From NCBI RefSeq assembly GCF_024159085.1, contig NZ_JAMZDE010000001.1, forward strand, positions 451,025 through 515,024: 64,000 bases of DNA. Reading direction: 5' to 3'. This stretch comes from Idiomarina rhizosphaerae. GTDB lineage: Bacteria > Pseudomonadota > Gammaproteobacteria > Enterobacterales > Alteromonadaceae. Under the pieces are notes generated by a model that did no database searches, was not told the origin of the DNA, and saw only the letters and a list, made by a program, of their open reading frames with translations. Made by a program: the position numbers and the translations under genes. Shown here piece after piece: positions 38,404-46,340 of this stretch. Numbering within the stretch: position 1 is the first letter of the stretch; each line of letters opens with the position of its first letter.

Positions 38404-40058
38404 ATATCTTTAATGGCGCGGCTGCGTTCGGGGATTTCCTCGTTCAGCAGTCGGTCATTTTGTGAATAATCCACGGGTACATCAATCAGATGAACACCGG
38501 GTTTGTTCAGGCAGTCTTTTAATAGCGGTATCAAATTTTCGGTTTTATCTAAACGGTAACCGTTAGCGCCGTAAGACTCTGCATATTTCACAAAATCCGG
38601 GTTATCGAAATCTAAGCCGTAGTCGCTCAGTTTCATATGCTGCTGCTTCCACTTGATCATGCCATAGCCGCTGTCGTTTAAGATAACGACAACAATATCC
38701 AGCCCCATGCGCACAGCGGTTTCAAGCTCCTGAGAGTTCATCATAAAACCGCCGTCACCGCATATTGCCATGACTTTCTTTTCCGGATTAACCAGCTTCG
38801 CGGCCATGGCCGACGGTAAGCCTGCACCCATTGAGGCAAGGGCATTGTCCAGCAGTACCGTATTTGGCTGGCGAGCCGGGTAATTACGCGCAAACCAAAT
38901 TTTGTAGATGCCGTTATCCAGCGCAATGACACCGTCATCCGGCATCGCTTCACGCACATCTTCGACCAGACGCTGCGGTAACATCGGAAAGCTGTCGTCA
39001 TGAGCGCCTTCATCAGTATGGTCGCGCATGTGATCGCGAACTTTCAGCATGAAGTCGAAGTCCCAGTGGCTTTGTGGCTCAATCCCTTCTTTTAACTGCC
39101 AGATACTGTTGCCAATATCGCCGATCATGCTGGCATGAGGGAAGTAAACTGAGTCAACCTGGGCACCCTGAAAATTAATATGTATAACTTTACGATTATC
39201 GTTGTCGCCGGTTTTCATCATAAAGGGCGGCTTTTCCACCACGTCGTGGCCGACATTAAGAATCAGGTCAGATTTTTCGATGGCGCGGTGTGGGTAATCG
39301 CCATCGGAAACCGCCGCATTACCAAGCCAGCGTGGGTGGTCTTCGTTAATAACGCCCTTACCCATTTGTGTGGTAATAAAGGGAATACCGGTTTTATCGA
39401 CAAATGCGCGCAGCATTTTGGCTGTAATTTTCCGGTTGGCAGCAGCCCCTATGAGCAGTACCGGGTGTTTTGCTTCGCGCAGCAGTTGCAGCACGTGGCG
39501 AACCGATTTATGCTCGGTAATGGGACGGCGCGAATGACTGGCTTCTATCGGAAGGCTGCTGACCTCTTCGCGGCTGATGTCATCCGAGAGCTCCAGGTGA
39601 GAAGCGCCAGGGCGTTCATCTTCAGCGCGACGGAAAGCTTCACGGATGTGCGCCGGAATACTGCTGGCGCTAATAATCGCCTGAGTGTATTTGGTAATAG
39701 GCGTCATCATATCCACTACATCAATGATCTGAAACTGACCTTGATGCCGTTCCTTTATGGGTTTTTGTCCGGTAACCACAACCATAGGCATAGCGCCGAG
39801 TTGTGCGTAGGCCACCGGTGTAACCAGATTGGTTGCACCCGGCCCTAAGGTAGAAAGGCATACCCCGGGTTTGCCGGTCAGACGACCATAAGTGGCGGCC
39901 ATGAAACCTGCGCCCTGTTCGTGGCGGGTTAAAATTAGCTCAATGCTGGATTTTGAGAGGGACTCAAGTAAGTCCAGGTTTTCTTCGCCGGGAATGCCGA
40001 AAATGTACTTCACACCCTCGTTTTCAAGTGCTTTTACGAATAAATCGGATGCTTTCAC
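38400..40058 (-). CDS. Acetolactate synthase large subunit-like ThDP enzyme
   Basis: A 552-residue thiamine-diphosphate enzyme. Its start is GTG at 40058, after AAGGAGAAAGCGAA. The N-terminal PYR domain has GIPGEENLDLLESL and the catalytic Glu in LTRHEQGAGFMA. The ThDP-binding GDG motif (ICGDGGFMMNSQELETAVRMGLDIVVVILND) is in the C-terminal domain. No regulatory small subunit (ilvN/ilvH-type) is adjacent, so a catabolic or stand-alone enzyme (AlsS-like) is more likely than the isoleucine/valine pathway form. Condensation of two pyruvates is the expected reaction; related decarboxylases cannot be excluded. A 222-residue frame on the opposite strand is a shadow. Confidence 0.87.
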   Translation of the reverse strand: MKASDLFVKALENEGVKYIFGIPGEENLDLLESLSKSSIELILTRHEQGAGFMAATYGRLTGKPGVCLSTLGPGATNLVTPVAYAQLGAMPMVVVTGQKPIKERHQGQFQIIDVVDMMTPITKYTQAIISASSIPAHIREAFRRAEDERPGASHLELSDDISREEVSSLPIEASHSRRPITEHKSVRHVLQLLREAKHPVLLIGAAANRKITAKMLRAFVDKTGIPFITTQMGKGVINEDHPRWLGNAAVSDGDYPHRAIEKSDLILNVGHDVVEKPPFMMKTGDNDNRKVIHINFQGAQVDSVYFPHASMIGDIGNSIWQLKEGIEPQSHWDFDFMLKVRDHMRDHTDEGAHDDSFPMLPQRLVEDVREAMPDDGVIALDNGIYKIWFARNYPARQPNTVLLDNALASMGAGLPSAMAAKLVNPEKKVMAICGDGGFMMNSQELETAVRMGLDIVVVILNDSGYGMIKWKQQHMKLSDYGLDFDNPDFVKYAESYGANGYRLDKTENLIPLLKDCLNKPGVHLIDVPVDYSQNDRLLNEEIPERSRAIKDI

Positions 40059-40126
40059 TTCGCTTTCTCCTTGCGTTAAAGAATATTCTTCTAGTTAGGC
40101 CTACGTAAAGCATAGGAGAGATGATC

Positions 40127-40152
40127 AAAAAAGGCAGCCAAAAGGCTGCCTT
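40127..40152 (-). terminator. Terminator after the DUF4168-like gene
   Basis: AAGGCAGCC and GGCTGCCTT form a nine-base stem around AAAA. Read on the minus strand it runs into TTTTTT, 25 bases past the gene's stop codon. Confidence 0.9.
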
Positions 40153-40177
40153 CTTAAGCGACAATCGAATAAATCGA

Positions 40178-40555
40178 TTAAGAGTTTTCGTCACCAGTCA
40201 GCTCTTCTAAGCGGCCACGAAGTTCTTCGTCGTTTTGCGCCTGCTGAATGATCATGTTGTACTCTTGTGGAGTCAGACCCGCGTTTTCAACTGCTGCAAT
40301 CATTTCTTCCTGTGCAGACTGTTGAATCTCACGAGCTTCTTCCTGGTTTTCAGCTTGCTGGAACTGGTCGCGGTATTTTTCAGTAACGCCCTGAACATCT
40401 TCCATAGCGGTTACAAATTTTACCAGCATACCCTCAGAAATTTCCTGAGTTTGTTGCTGCTGCGCCATAGGCTCCTGAGCTTGTTGTTCCTGAGCTACTG
40501 CTACTGTGCTACCCAGTGCGAATACTGTTGCTAATGCGATAATTGTCTTTTGCAT
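40178..40555 (-). CDS. Small secreted Gln-rich protein (DUF4168-like)
   Basis: A 125-residue protein with a signal peptide (MQKTIIALATVFALGSTVAVA). A Gln/Glu-rich linker follows, then a helical domain that fits DUF4168 (ISEGMLVKFVTAMEDVQ and LTPQEYNMIIQQAQND). It should be periplasmic. ATG 40555 has AGGAG at a good distance. A sigma-54-type promoter lies 48 bases upstream, and the gene is divergent from a histidine kinase/sigma-54 regulator pair. By analogy with ZraP it may be the induced periplasmic partner of that system; there is no clear sequence similarity to ZraP. Confidence 0.82.
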   Translation of the reverse strand: MQKTIIALATVFALGSTVAVAQEQQAQEPMAQQQQTQEISEGMLVKFVTAMEDVQGVTEKYRDQFQQAENQEEAREIQQSAQEEMIAAVENAGLTPQEYNMIIQQAQNDEELRGRLEELTGDENS

Positions 40556-40602
40556 GATAATCTCCTAGATGAATTTATCGGTTTTACTTACGCTCTAACT
40601 AA

Positions 40603-40618
40603 AGCGAAGACTGTGCCA
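40603..40618 (-). promoter_or_regulatory. Sigma-54 promoter of the DUF4168-like gene
   Basis: On the minus strand the site reads TGGCAC-AGTCT-TCGCT. The -24 box is perfect, and the GG and GC dinucleotides are separated by exactly 10 bases, the spacing sigma-54 requires. The -12 box differs from TTGC[A/T] at one base. Transcription would start near 40592, leaving a leader of about 37 bases with a good ribosome site. Confidence 0.7.
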
Positions 40619-40689
40619 ACTTTTCAATTGTCTGATTTTTATAGGTTTTTGTTCTTGCGAAGTCTGCGCCGAGAAAACCAATCAAAAAA

Positions 40690-40708
40690 TGTGTATCCTT
40701 AGTACACA
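40690..40708. promoter_or_regulatory. Inverted repeat, candidate site for the neighbouring sigma-54 regulator
   Basis: TGTGTA-N7-TACACA has perfect six-base arms. It lies about 100 bases upstream of the predicted sigma-54 start, a normal enhancer position. It is also 16 bases before the kinase start codon, so it could additionally serve autoregulation. Confidence 0.5.
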
Positions 40709-40723
40709 GTTAAAGGAGGTAGT

Positions 40724-42211
40724 GTGACAAAAAGATACAGTTGGCCACTATCCAGTCTGCAAAGACGGCTTCTGGTTTATGTCGTTATGCCGATGTTATT
40801 GATTTCTGGTGTAGCGATAAGTGTCGGGTTACAGGTTGCTTCTGATGAGGCCAATGAGCGGCTAAAAAGTGACTTAGAGCTTCTCGGGCGAGCCATTAGC
40901 TTGCCTATAAGCGACGCCTTGTTGAATAACGACTTGTCCACAGTACAGGCTAACCTGGATTCTGTGTTTAATATTGGTCGGGTTTATGGTGCATCAGTTT
41001 ATAACGTGTATGGGCAGCAGGTGGCTGAAGCGGGCATTACTGAAACTGACTTAAGCAACAGTCAGCTGGCGCTGCAAACCGTTCAGACCGGAATAAAACA
41101 GGACGATTATCGTCGAGTGGAAGGCCGCGATGTCTTTTCTCAATTCCTGCCTATTGTTGATCGTGGTGGTCGCATTATTGGTTTATTGCAGATAAACCGG
41201 CGAGCCAGTGACTTTGATGAGTCTTTTGAAACCTTAAGCCAGTACGCCTGGCTGAGCTGGGCGGCGTTCGGCTTAATTACTATTGCGGTGCTGGTGTTTG
41301 GTCATTACCGAGGTGTTGGGCGGCATGTGGTGGCACTTAAGGACGCCATGTTACGGGTGGCTGAAGGGAACCGTAGTACGCGGGTTACACCGGCTGGTCC
41401 GTCAGAATTGAAGGAGGTTGCGCAGGGTTTCAACCGTATGCTCGATAGTATCACTGAGGCTGAGCAAGAGCTTGAGCAACGTCGAGAACACGAGGCCTCT
41501 CTGCAGCAGGCGCTACGAGAGCAGGAAAAAATGGCGGCTATTGGTAGCGTTGCTAGTGGTGTTGCGCATGAGTTGGGTGCTCCGCTTACTGTTATTGACG
41601 GACGCGCCAGCCGCTTATTGCGCAACCATAAAGATGAAGACAGTCAGCGCCAGCTAAAAGCGGTAAGAGGCCAGGTGCAGCGGTTAACCGGGCTGGTCAA
41701 TCAGTTGCTGGCATTTTCCCGTACGCCTGTACAGCAGCGCGAGGCCATTTCTTTACGTGAGCTGATAGCAACAGCCATGACCAGCATAGAGTTTGAGCAG
41801 GATAAAGGGTCGGCGAAAGTGGTAATTAAGGAGCTTGTCGACGTTATTCTGAAAGTGGATATCAAGCGACTGGAACTGGCGTTGGTGAATGTTCTTCGCA
41901 ATGGTTTGCAGGCGGCTGTATCGGAAGTTTCGGTGGCAGCTGAGTATGCCGGTGAAGGCATTATTATCACCATTGATGACGACGGTGAAGGTTTGCCCGA
42001 GTCTATGAAAGATAAAGCCTTGCAGCCTTTTGAAACCAATAAACCTCAGGGCAAAGGTACCGGGCTTGGTTTAACCATAGTTAAACACGTATTGAATGAT
42101 CATAATGGGGAACTGTCGTTAACAAATAACCCCAATGGTGGTTGTCGAGTCACCTTGAGTTTACCCGCGCAATGCCTTCGGCAAACCGTTATTAAAGGAG
42201 GTAGCGAATGA
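40724..42211 (+). CDS. Membrane sensor histidine kinase
   Basis: A 495-residue kinase. GTG at 40724 follows AAAGGAGGT. Membrane helices at about 17-38 and 175-193 enclose a periplasmic sensor domain. A HAMP-like linker (about 195-245) and a coiled coil follow. The phosphoacceptor His282 is in GVAHELGAPLTVIDG. The ATPase domain has the N-box LRNGLQAA, then DDDGEGLPE and GKGTGLGLTIVKH. The periplasmic part has no motif that names the signal. It overlaps the sigma-54 regulator gene by 4 bases (ATGA), forming one two-component system. Confidence 0.93.
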   Translation: MTKRYSWPLSSLQRRLLVYVVMPMLLISGVAISVGLQVASDEANERLKSDLELLGRAISLPISDALLNNDLSTVQANLDSVFNIGRVYGASVYNVYGQQVAEAGITETDLSNSQLALQTVQTGIKQDDYRRVEGRDVFSQFLPIVDRGGRIIGLLQINRRASDFDESFETLSQYAWLSWAAFGLITIAVLVFGHYRGVGRHVVALKDAMLRVAEGNRSTRVTPAGPSELKEVAQGFNRMLDSITEAEQELEQRREHEASLQQALREQEKMAAIGSVASGVAHELGAPLTVIDGRASRLLRNHKDEDSQRQLKAVRGQVQRLTGLVNQLLAFSRTPVQQREAISLRELIATAMTSIEFEQDKGSAKVVIKELVDVILKVDIKRLELALVNVLRNGLQAAVSEVSVAAEYAGEGIIITIDDDGEGLPESMKDKALQPFETNKPQGKGTGLGLTIVKHVLNDHNGELSLTNNPNGGCRVTLSLPAQCLRQTVIKGGSE

Positions 42212-43548
42212 CCGCAGCAAAAGCCATGATAGGCGTTATTGAGGATGATCCGGCTCTGCAGGAACTGCTGGTTGAAGAGCTTGAGGCTGAAGGCTATAAA
42301 GTTACCGCTTGGGGAAGTATTGAAGCCTTTAAAAAGTCGGTAACGCCATTGGATTTAGTTATCAGCGATATCCGCTTACCGGGGCTGTCAGGTCTGTCTT
42401 TACTGGAAAGTTTAAAAAATGAAGATAACTCGCCTGCGCTGTTATTGATTACTGCTTTTGGTACGGTTGATCAGGCGGTTGATGCCCTAAAACAAGGAGC
42501 CGATGACTTTCTAACCAAGCCGCTGGATGTTGAGCATTTATTGCTTAGCGTCAAACGGATCTTAGAACATCGTTCATTGCAGCGGGAGCTTAAACGGTAT
42601 CGCCAGCAACAAAAAGGCCCCGGGGGCTTAGTCGGACAAAGCCCGTCAATGCGTAAACTGTATGACCAGATAGAGCGCATTGCTCCGGCAGACGGCAGCG
42701 TGTTAATTACCGGTGAAAGCGGTACGGGTAAAGAGTTGGTGGCTAAGGCTTTGCATCAATTAAGTGACCGTGCTGAACAGAGCTTTCAGGCGGTGAACTG
42801 CGCAGGCATTCCTGCCGATTTAATGGAAAGTGAATTCTTTGGTCATGCAGCTGGCGCGTTTACCGGTGCTCAGAAAAAACGTCAGGGTCTGCTTAAGCAG
42901 GCCGACGGTGGTACTTTGTTGCTGGACGAAATTGGTGAAATGCCAATGGCGTTGCAGGCTAAACTGCTACGTGTATTGCAGGAAGGCACGATTCGCGCCG
43001 TGGGCAGCGACGAAGAAGAAACGGTGAATGTCCGGATCCTGGCTGCGACCCACCAGGACTTAGAGCAACAGGTAGAAGACGGACGTTTTCGGCAGGACTT
43101 ATTTTACCGTCTGGAAACCTTTAGCTTACGGGTACCACCGCTGCGGGAACGGGGAGAAGATATTGAACGTTTAGCTAATTTCTTCCTGCAGCAGTTGCAG
43201 AATAACAGCGATAAGCCGGTTCGCAGCATTTCTCCGGCTGCACTGGAACAGCTTTATCGCTACCGCTTTCCGGGCAACGTACGTGAATTACAGAATGCTA
43301 TTGAACGTGCCTTTACCTTTTCCAGAGACGATAAAATAGCGGTTGAAGATTTACCGCAAAGAATCCTGGATAGTGAGCATGAGCCCGACGTGGAGTATGG
43401 CACCGAGTGGCCGACTCTGGATGAATATCAGAATCAGTACATTCGTAAGGTACTGACGCATGCTGAAGGAAATAAATCTAAAGCGGCCGAAATTCTCGGA
43501 GTAACAAGGCGCACCTTATACCGTTGGCTGGAACAGCATGGCGAGTGA
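42208..43548 (+). CDS. Sigma-54-dependent response regulator (NtrC/ZraR type)
   Basis: A 446-residue activator. The receiver has Asp54 (VISDIRLPG) and Lys104. The AAA+ domain has Walker A GESGTGKE (169-176), the sigma-54-contacting GAFTGA loop (216-221) and Walker B LLLDEIGEMP. A Fis-type helix-turn-helix ends the protein (KAAEILGVTRRTLYRWLEQ). All functional motifs are intact. The gene is coupled to the kinase. A sigma-54 promoter and a palindrome upstream of the divergent small gene are its most obvious targets. Confidence 0.95.
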   Translation: MTAAKAMIGVIEDDPALQELLVEELEAEGYKVTAWGSIEAFKKSVTPLDLVISDIRLPGLSGLSLLESLKNEDNSPALLLITAFGTVDQAVDALKQGADDFLTKPLDVEHLLLSVKRILEHRSLQRELKRYRQQQKGPGGLVGQSPSMRKLYDQIERIAPADGSVLITGESGTGKELVAKALHQLSDRAEQSFQAVNCAGIPADLMESEFFGHAAGAFTGAQKKRQGLLKQADGGTLLLDEIGEMPMALQAKLLRVLQEGTIRAVGSDEEETVNVRILAATHQDLEQQVEDGRFRQDLFYRLETFSLRVPPLRERGEDIERLANFFLQQLQNNSDKPVRSISPAALEQLYRYRFPGNVRELQNAIERAFTFSRDDKIAVEDLPQRILDSEHEPDVEYGTEWPTLDEYQNQYIRKVLTHAEGNKSKAAEILGVTRRTLYRWLEQHGE

Positions 43549-43611
43549 TCAAACGCGCGTTTTATCGCGTAGTCTATACTAAGTTTTTGAATCATTTAAC
43601 GGGAGTACTAA

Positions 43612-44298
43612 GTGAAAGTATTAATGGTATTAACCTCACACGACAAACTCGGTGACACAGACCATAAGACGGGTTTTTGGGTAGAAGAGTTTGCAGCTCC
43701 GTACTATGTCTTTACCGATTCTGGTGTGGAAGTCACTCTGGCGTCGCCTAAAGGTGGTAAGCCGCCGATTGATCCAAACAGCACGACCCCCGATGCGCAA
43801 ACCGAAGCAACAGAACGCTTTGATAAAGACGAAACGGCGCAGCATAAATTGAAAACCACCTGCAAGCTGGATGAAGTCGATCCGGAAGGTTTCGATGCAA
43901 TTTTCTATCCGGGTGGTCACGGTCCATTATGGGATTTAACCAATAACGAGCACTCCATTAAGCTGATTGAGCACTTCTGGAGTCAGGGTAAACCCGTTGC
44001 TGCGGTCTGTCATGCCCCAGCCGTGTTGTTAAATGCTAAATCACCAAGTGGTGACCCGATTGTCCAGGGACGCACGGTAACTGGCTTTAGTAACAGCGAA
44101 GAAGCTGCAGTTGAGCTTACCGAAGTGGTTCCTTTCCTACTTGAAGATGAACTGACCGCCAAAGGCGGCCATTATCGTAAAGTTGATGACTGGGAATCAT
44201 ACGCGGTACAGGACGGTATGCTGATTACAGGCCAGAACCCCGGCTCATCTGAGCAGACGGCACAGCGCCTGCTCGATGTGTTAAGAGCCAGCCTGTAA
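43612..44298 (+). CDS. DJ-1/PfpI-family protein (Hsp31/glyoxalase III-like)
   Basis: A 228-residue protein starting at GTG 43612 (SD GGGAG). The nucleophile elbow is AVCHAPAVLL, with Cys followed by His, and an upstream acidic residue lies in the YPGGHGPLWDL block. This is the class I glutamine amidotransferase-like fold. Relatives act as methylglyoxal-converting enzymes, deglycases or chaperones; which of these applies here cannot be told from sequence. It follows the two-component genes on the same strand by 63 bases and may be separately transcribed. Confidence 0.88.
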   Translation: MKVLMVLTSHDKLGDTDHKTGFWVEEFAAPYYVFTDSGVEVTLASPKGGKPPIDPNSTTPDAQTEATERFDKDETAQHKLKTTCKLDEVDPEGFDAIFYPGGHGPLWDLTNNEHSIKLIEHFWSQGKPVAAVCHAPAVLLNAKSPSGDPIVQGRTVTGFSNSEEAAVELTEVVPFLLEDELTAKGGHYRKVDDWESYAVQDGMLITGQNPGSSEQTAQRLLDVLRASL

Positions 44299-44304
44299 TT
44301 TGGC

Positions 44305-46338
44305 TTAAAAGCGTCGGCGCCAACTAATGCCGACGCTTGCCTGCCGGCCTACTGCAGGTTCAAATGAACGTCCGCTGCCCTGATTAACCACAACAGCTCC
44401 TACGTAGTCTTTGTCGGTAATGTTATCAACCCGTACCCACACATCCAGCTGACTCCTAGACCATTGCCAATCACGACTTACTGCAATATCCCAGGTCGTA
44501 TAAGACGGCGCAAAGGTATCGTTTCCATCATTTACCGGTGTCTCGTTACGGTACTGGCCGGCTAACTGAACCAGCCACTGTTCTGTGGGCTGCCAATTAA
44601 GACGTAAATACCCCTGACTTTTTGCTACGCCGGGCAACTGATTCCCCTGCAATGGACCCTTATCAAAGGTCGCATCTATATAGCTGTATGACAGTAGTAA
44701 ATCTAACTGTTGCGTTAATGCGCCGTTAATACTCAGTTCAGCACCTTCACGCGAGGTTTCCGACGCATTGCGGTAGGTTGTGCGACCGTCGTTTGATTGA
44801 TCCACCAGTATTTCGTCTTCACTTTTAATACCGAAGAACGCAAAATGCAGACGCCAGTCTTGTGGTAGTTGGTGTTTGATACCCCATTCCCACTGATCAT
44901 TCGTGGACGGACCCAGTTCGCGGTTCAGACCCGAGCCCTGATTGCGGTATGCCAGCTCAGTCAGTGTCGGCGTTTCAAAACCCTGTCCGAGACTCAGGTA
45001 AGTCGCTGAGGTTGGTAAAAACTGCCAGGTAACTGAAACCGCTGCGGTGGTCTCACTAAAGTCGCTGCTGCCGCTGTCATCGGAATTATCCAGTTCGGTA
45101 AAATAGTCTTCTACCTCATAATTGATGTCGCTGTAACGAACCCCGCCTGTTGCTGAAAGCTCTTCTGACAACTGCCACTGAAAACGCAGATAAGCCGATG
45201 CATTTTCAATCCAGTTAAACTCGTTGCGGCGCAAGTCTCCTTTTTCACCGTTGTCATTCACATAACCAAAGCGGTGATCTTGCTGGCGTTCTAATTGCGC
45301 CCCCACGGTTGCTGACCAGTTAACTCCGCGTTGACGCCAGCGCGCATGAGCGCCTTCAAACTGACGAGAAACATCAATGACCGCGCCCGAGCTTGTTGTG
45401 TCGTCACCGGCGAACGGTAGAAACTGCTCAATATCGCGGTCACCCTGCCACAGCGAGAGTAACCCCTCACCGTTGGCGCGTTCGTGAAACCAGCTAAACG
45501 ATCCCTGCCGGTGGTGAATATCTTTTCGCGTGTTGAAATCAATTGCCCGTTGTACTGTCTGAGTCGGATCTTCGCGCCAGTCTTCAGGCGTTAGTGCACT
45601 TGGGTCTTGTAGTAATGGCGCATCGTTATTGTCGTAACGAATAACAAAACGGTTCTGGTCATCCCACTGATGGTACCAACGTATTGCCTGTTGCTGGCGC
45701 TCAGCAGAGTTGTGTCGGCGAGGGCCGTCGGTCTGAAAATCTGAGGCTAAAATTTGCAGCTGATTAGTGTTGGTTGCCCATTGGGCATTAACATTGTACC
45801 GCTGAGTGTCATTTTCGCTGAACTGTCCGCCCCATTCCAACGCGGTTTCTGTTGGCTTGCGGCTGAACCACTCAACCACACCACCACCGGAGTTACCGTA
45901 CAGCGTTGCTAATGGACCGCGCAATACCTCCAATGAATCAATGCTGTCGAGAAAAATACTGGAAGTTTGTGCCTGGCCGTCCGGCATAGATAATGGAATG
46001 CCGTCGACGTTTAACTGCAAACCTCGAACCCCAAATGCGGCTCGCGAGCCAAATCCTCGGACTACCAGGCGTGTATCCTGCGCGTAGTTGTAGCGGCTGT
46101 CCGCCTGAATACCTGCGACACCGGCTAAGGCATCGCCAGCATCAATCTTCATGGAAGGTAAAGTATTTTCCACGCTTACGCGGTCTATACTGGCCGCGGT
46201 GGTTAGCCATGGGGTTTCGCTTTGTGTCGCTGTAACAACAACGGTTTCATCTACGTCTGCGGAATGCGCAACGAAAGAGGCCGCCAATAAAGGCAGCCCC
46301 GTGTAAGTGAGTTTTTTTAATACAGCTGAATACAACAT
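44305..46338 (-). CDS. pqqU: TonB-dependent receptor, probable PQQ transporter PqqU (YncD)
   Basis: A 677-residue receptor with signal peptide, TonB box (DETVVVTAT) and plug. From memory of E. coli YncD/PqqU, the following blocks match: NYAQDTRLVVRGFGSR, VRGLQLNVDGIPLSMPDGQ, EVLRGPLATLYGNSGGG, GQGFETPTLTELAYR, DGRTTYRNASETSREGAEL, and near the end KDYVGAVVVNQGSGR and FEPAVGR. E. coli PqqU imports the redox cofactor PQQ. It starts 2 bases after the stop of a PQQ-dependent sugar dehydrogenase gene, which strongly supports the assignment. The gene's last codons form part of a terminator-like hairpin. Confidence 0.85.
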   Translation of the reverse strand: MLYSAVLKKLTYTGLPLLAASFVAHSADVDETVVVTATQSETPWLTTAASIDRVSVENTLPSMKIDAGDALAGVAGIQADSRYNYAQDTRLVVRGFGSRAAFGVRGLQLNVDGIPLSMPDGQAQTSSIFLDSIDSLEVLRGPLATLYGNSGGGVVEWFSRKPTETALEWGGQFSENDTQRYNVNAQWATNTNQLQILASDFQTDGPRRHNSAERQQQAIRWYHQWDDQNRFVIRYDNNDAPLLQDPSALTPEDWREDPTQTVQRAIDFNTRKDIHHRQGSFSWFHERANGEGLLSLWQGDRDIEQFLPFAGDDTTSSGAVIDVSRQFEGAHARWRQRGVNWSATVGAQLERQQDHRFGYVNDNGEKGDLRRNEFNWIENASAYLRFQWQLSEELSATGGVRYSDINYEVEDYFTELDNSDDSGSSDFSETTAAVSVTWQFLPTSATYLSLGQGFETPTLTELAYRNQGSGLNRELGPSTNDQWEWGIKHQLPQDWRLHFAFFGIKSEDEILVDQSNDGRTTYRNASETSREGAELSINGALTQQLDLLLSYSYIDATFDKGPLQGNQLPGVAKSQGYLRLNWQPTEQWLVQLAGQYRNETPVNDGNDTFAPSYTTWDIAVSRDWQWSRSQLDVWVRVDNITDKDYVGAVVVNQGSGRSFEPAVGRQASVGISWRRRF
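44309..44338. terminator. Terminator-like hairpin inside the pqqU 3' end
   Basis: AAGCGTCGGC and GCCGACGCTT form a perfect ten-base stem around a ten-base loop. It covers the last codons of the receptor. On the minus strand it is followed by TTTTAAG, which includes the stop codon. It lies 10 bases past the stop of the convergent DJ-1 gene and may end both transcripts. Confidence 0.65.
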
Positions 46339-46340
46339 AA

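Noticed and set aside
39180..39848. Open frame of 222 residues on the plus strand
   Set aside because: It lies fully antisense to the acetolactate synthase-like gene, has no ribosome site or recognisable domain, and is a by-product of codon bias.
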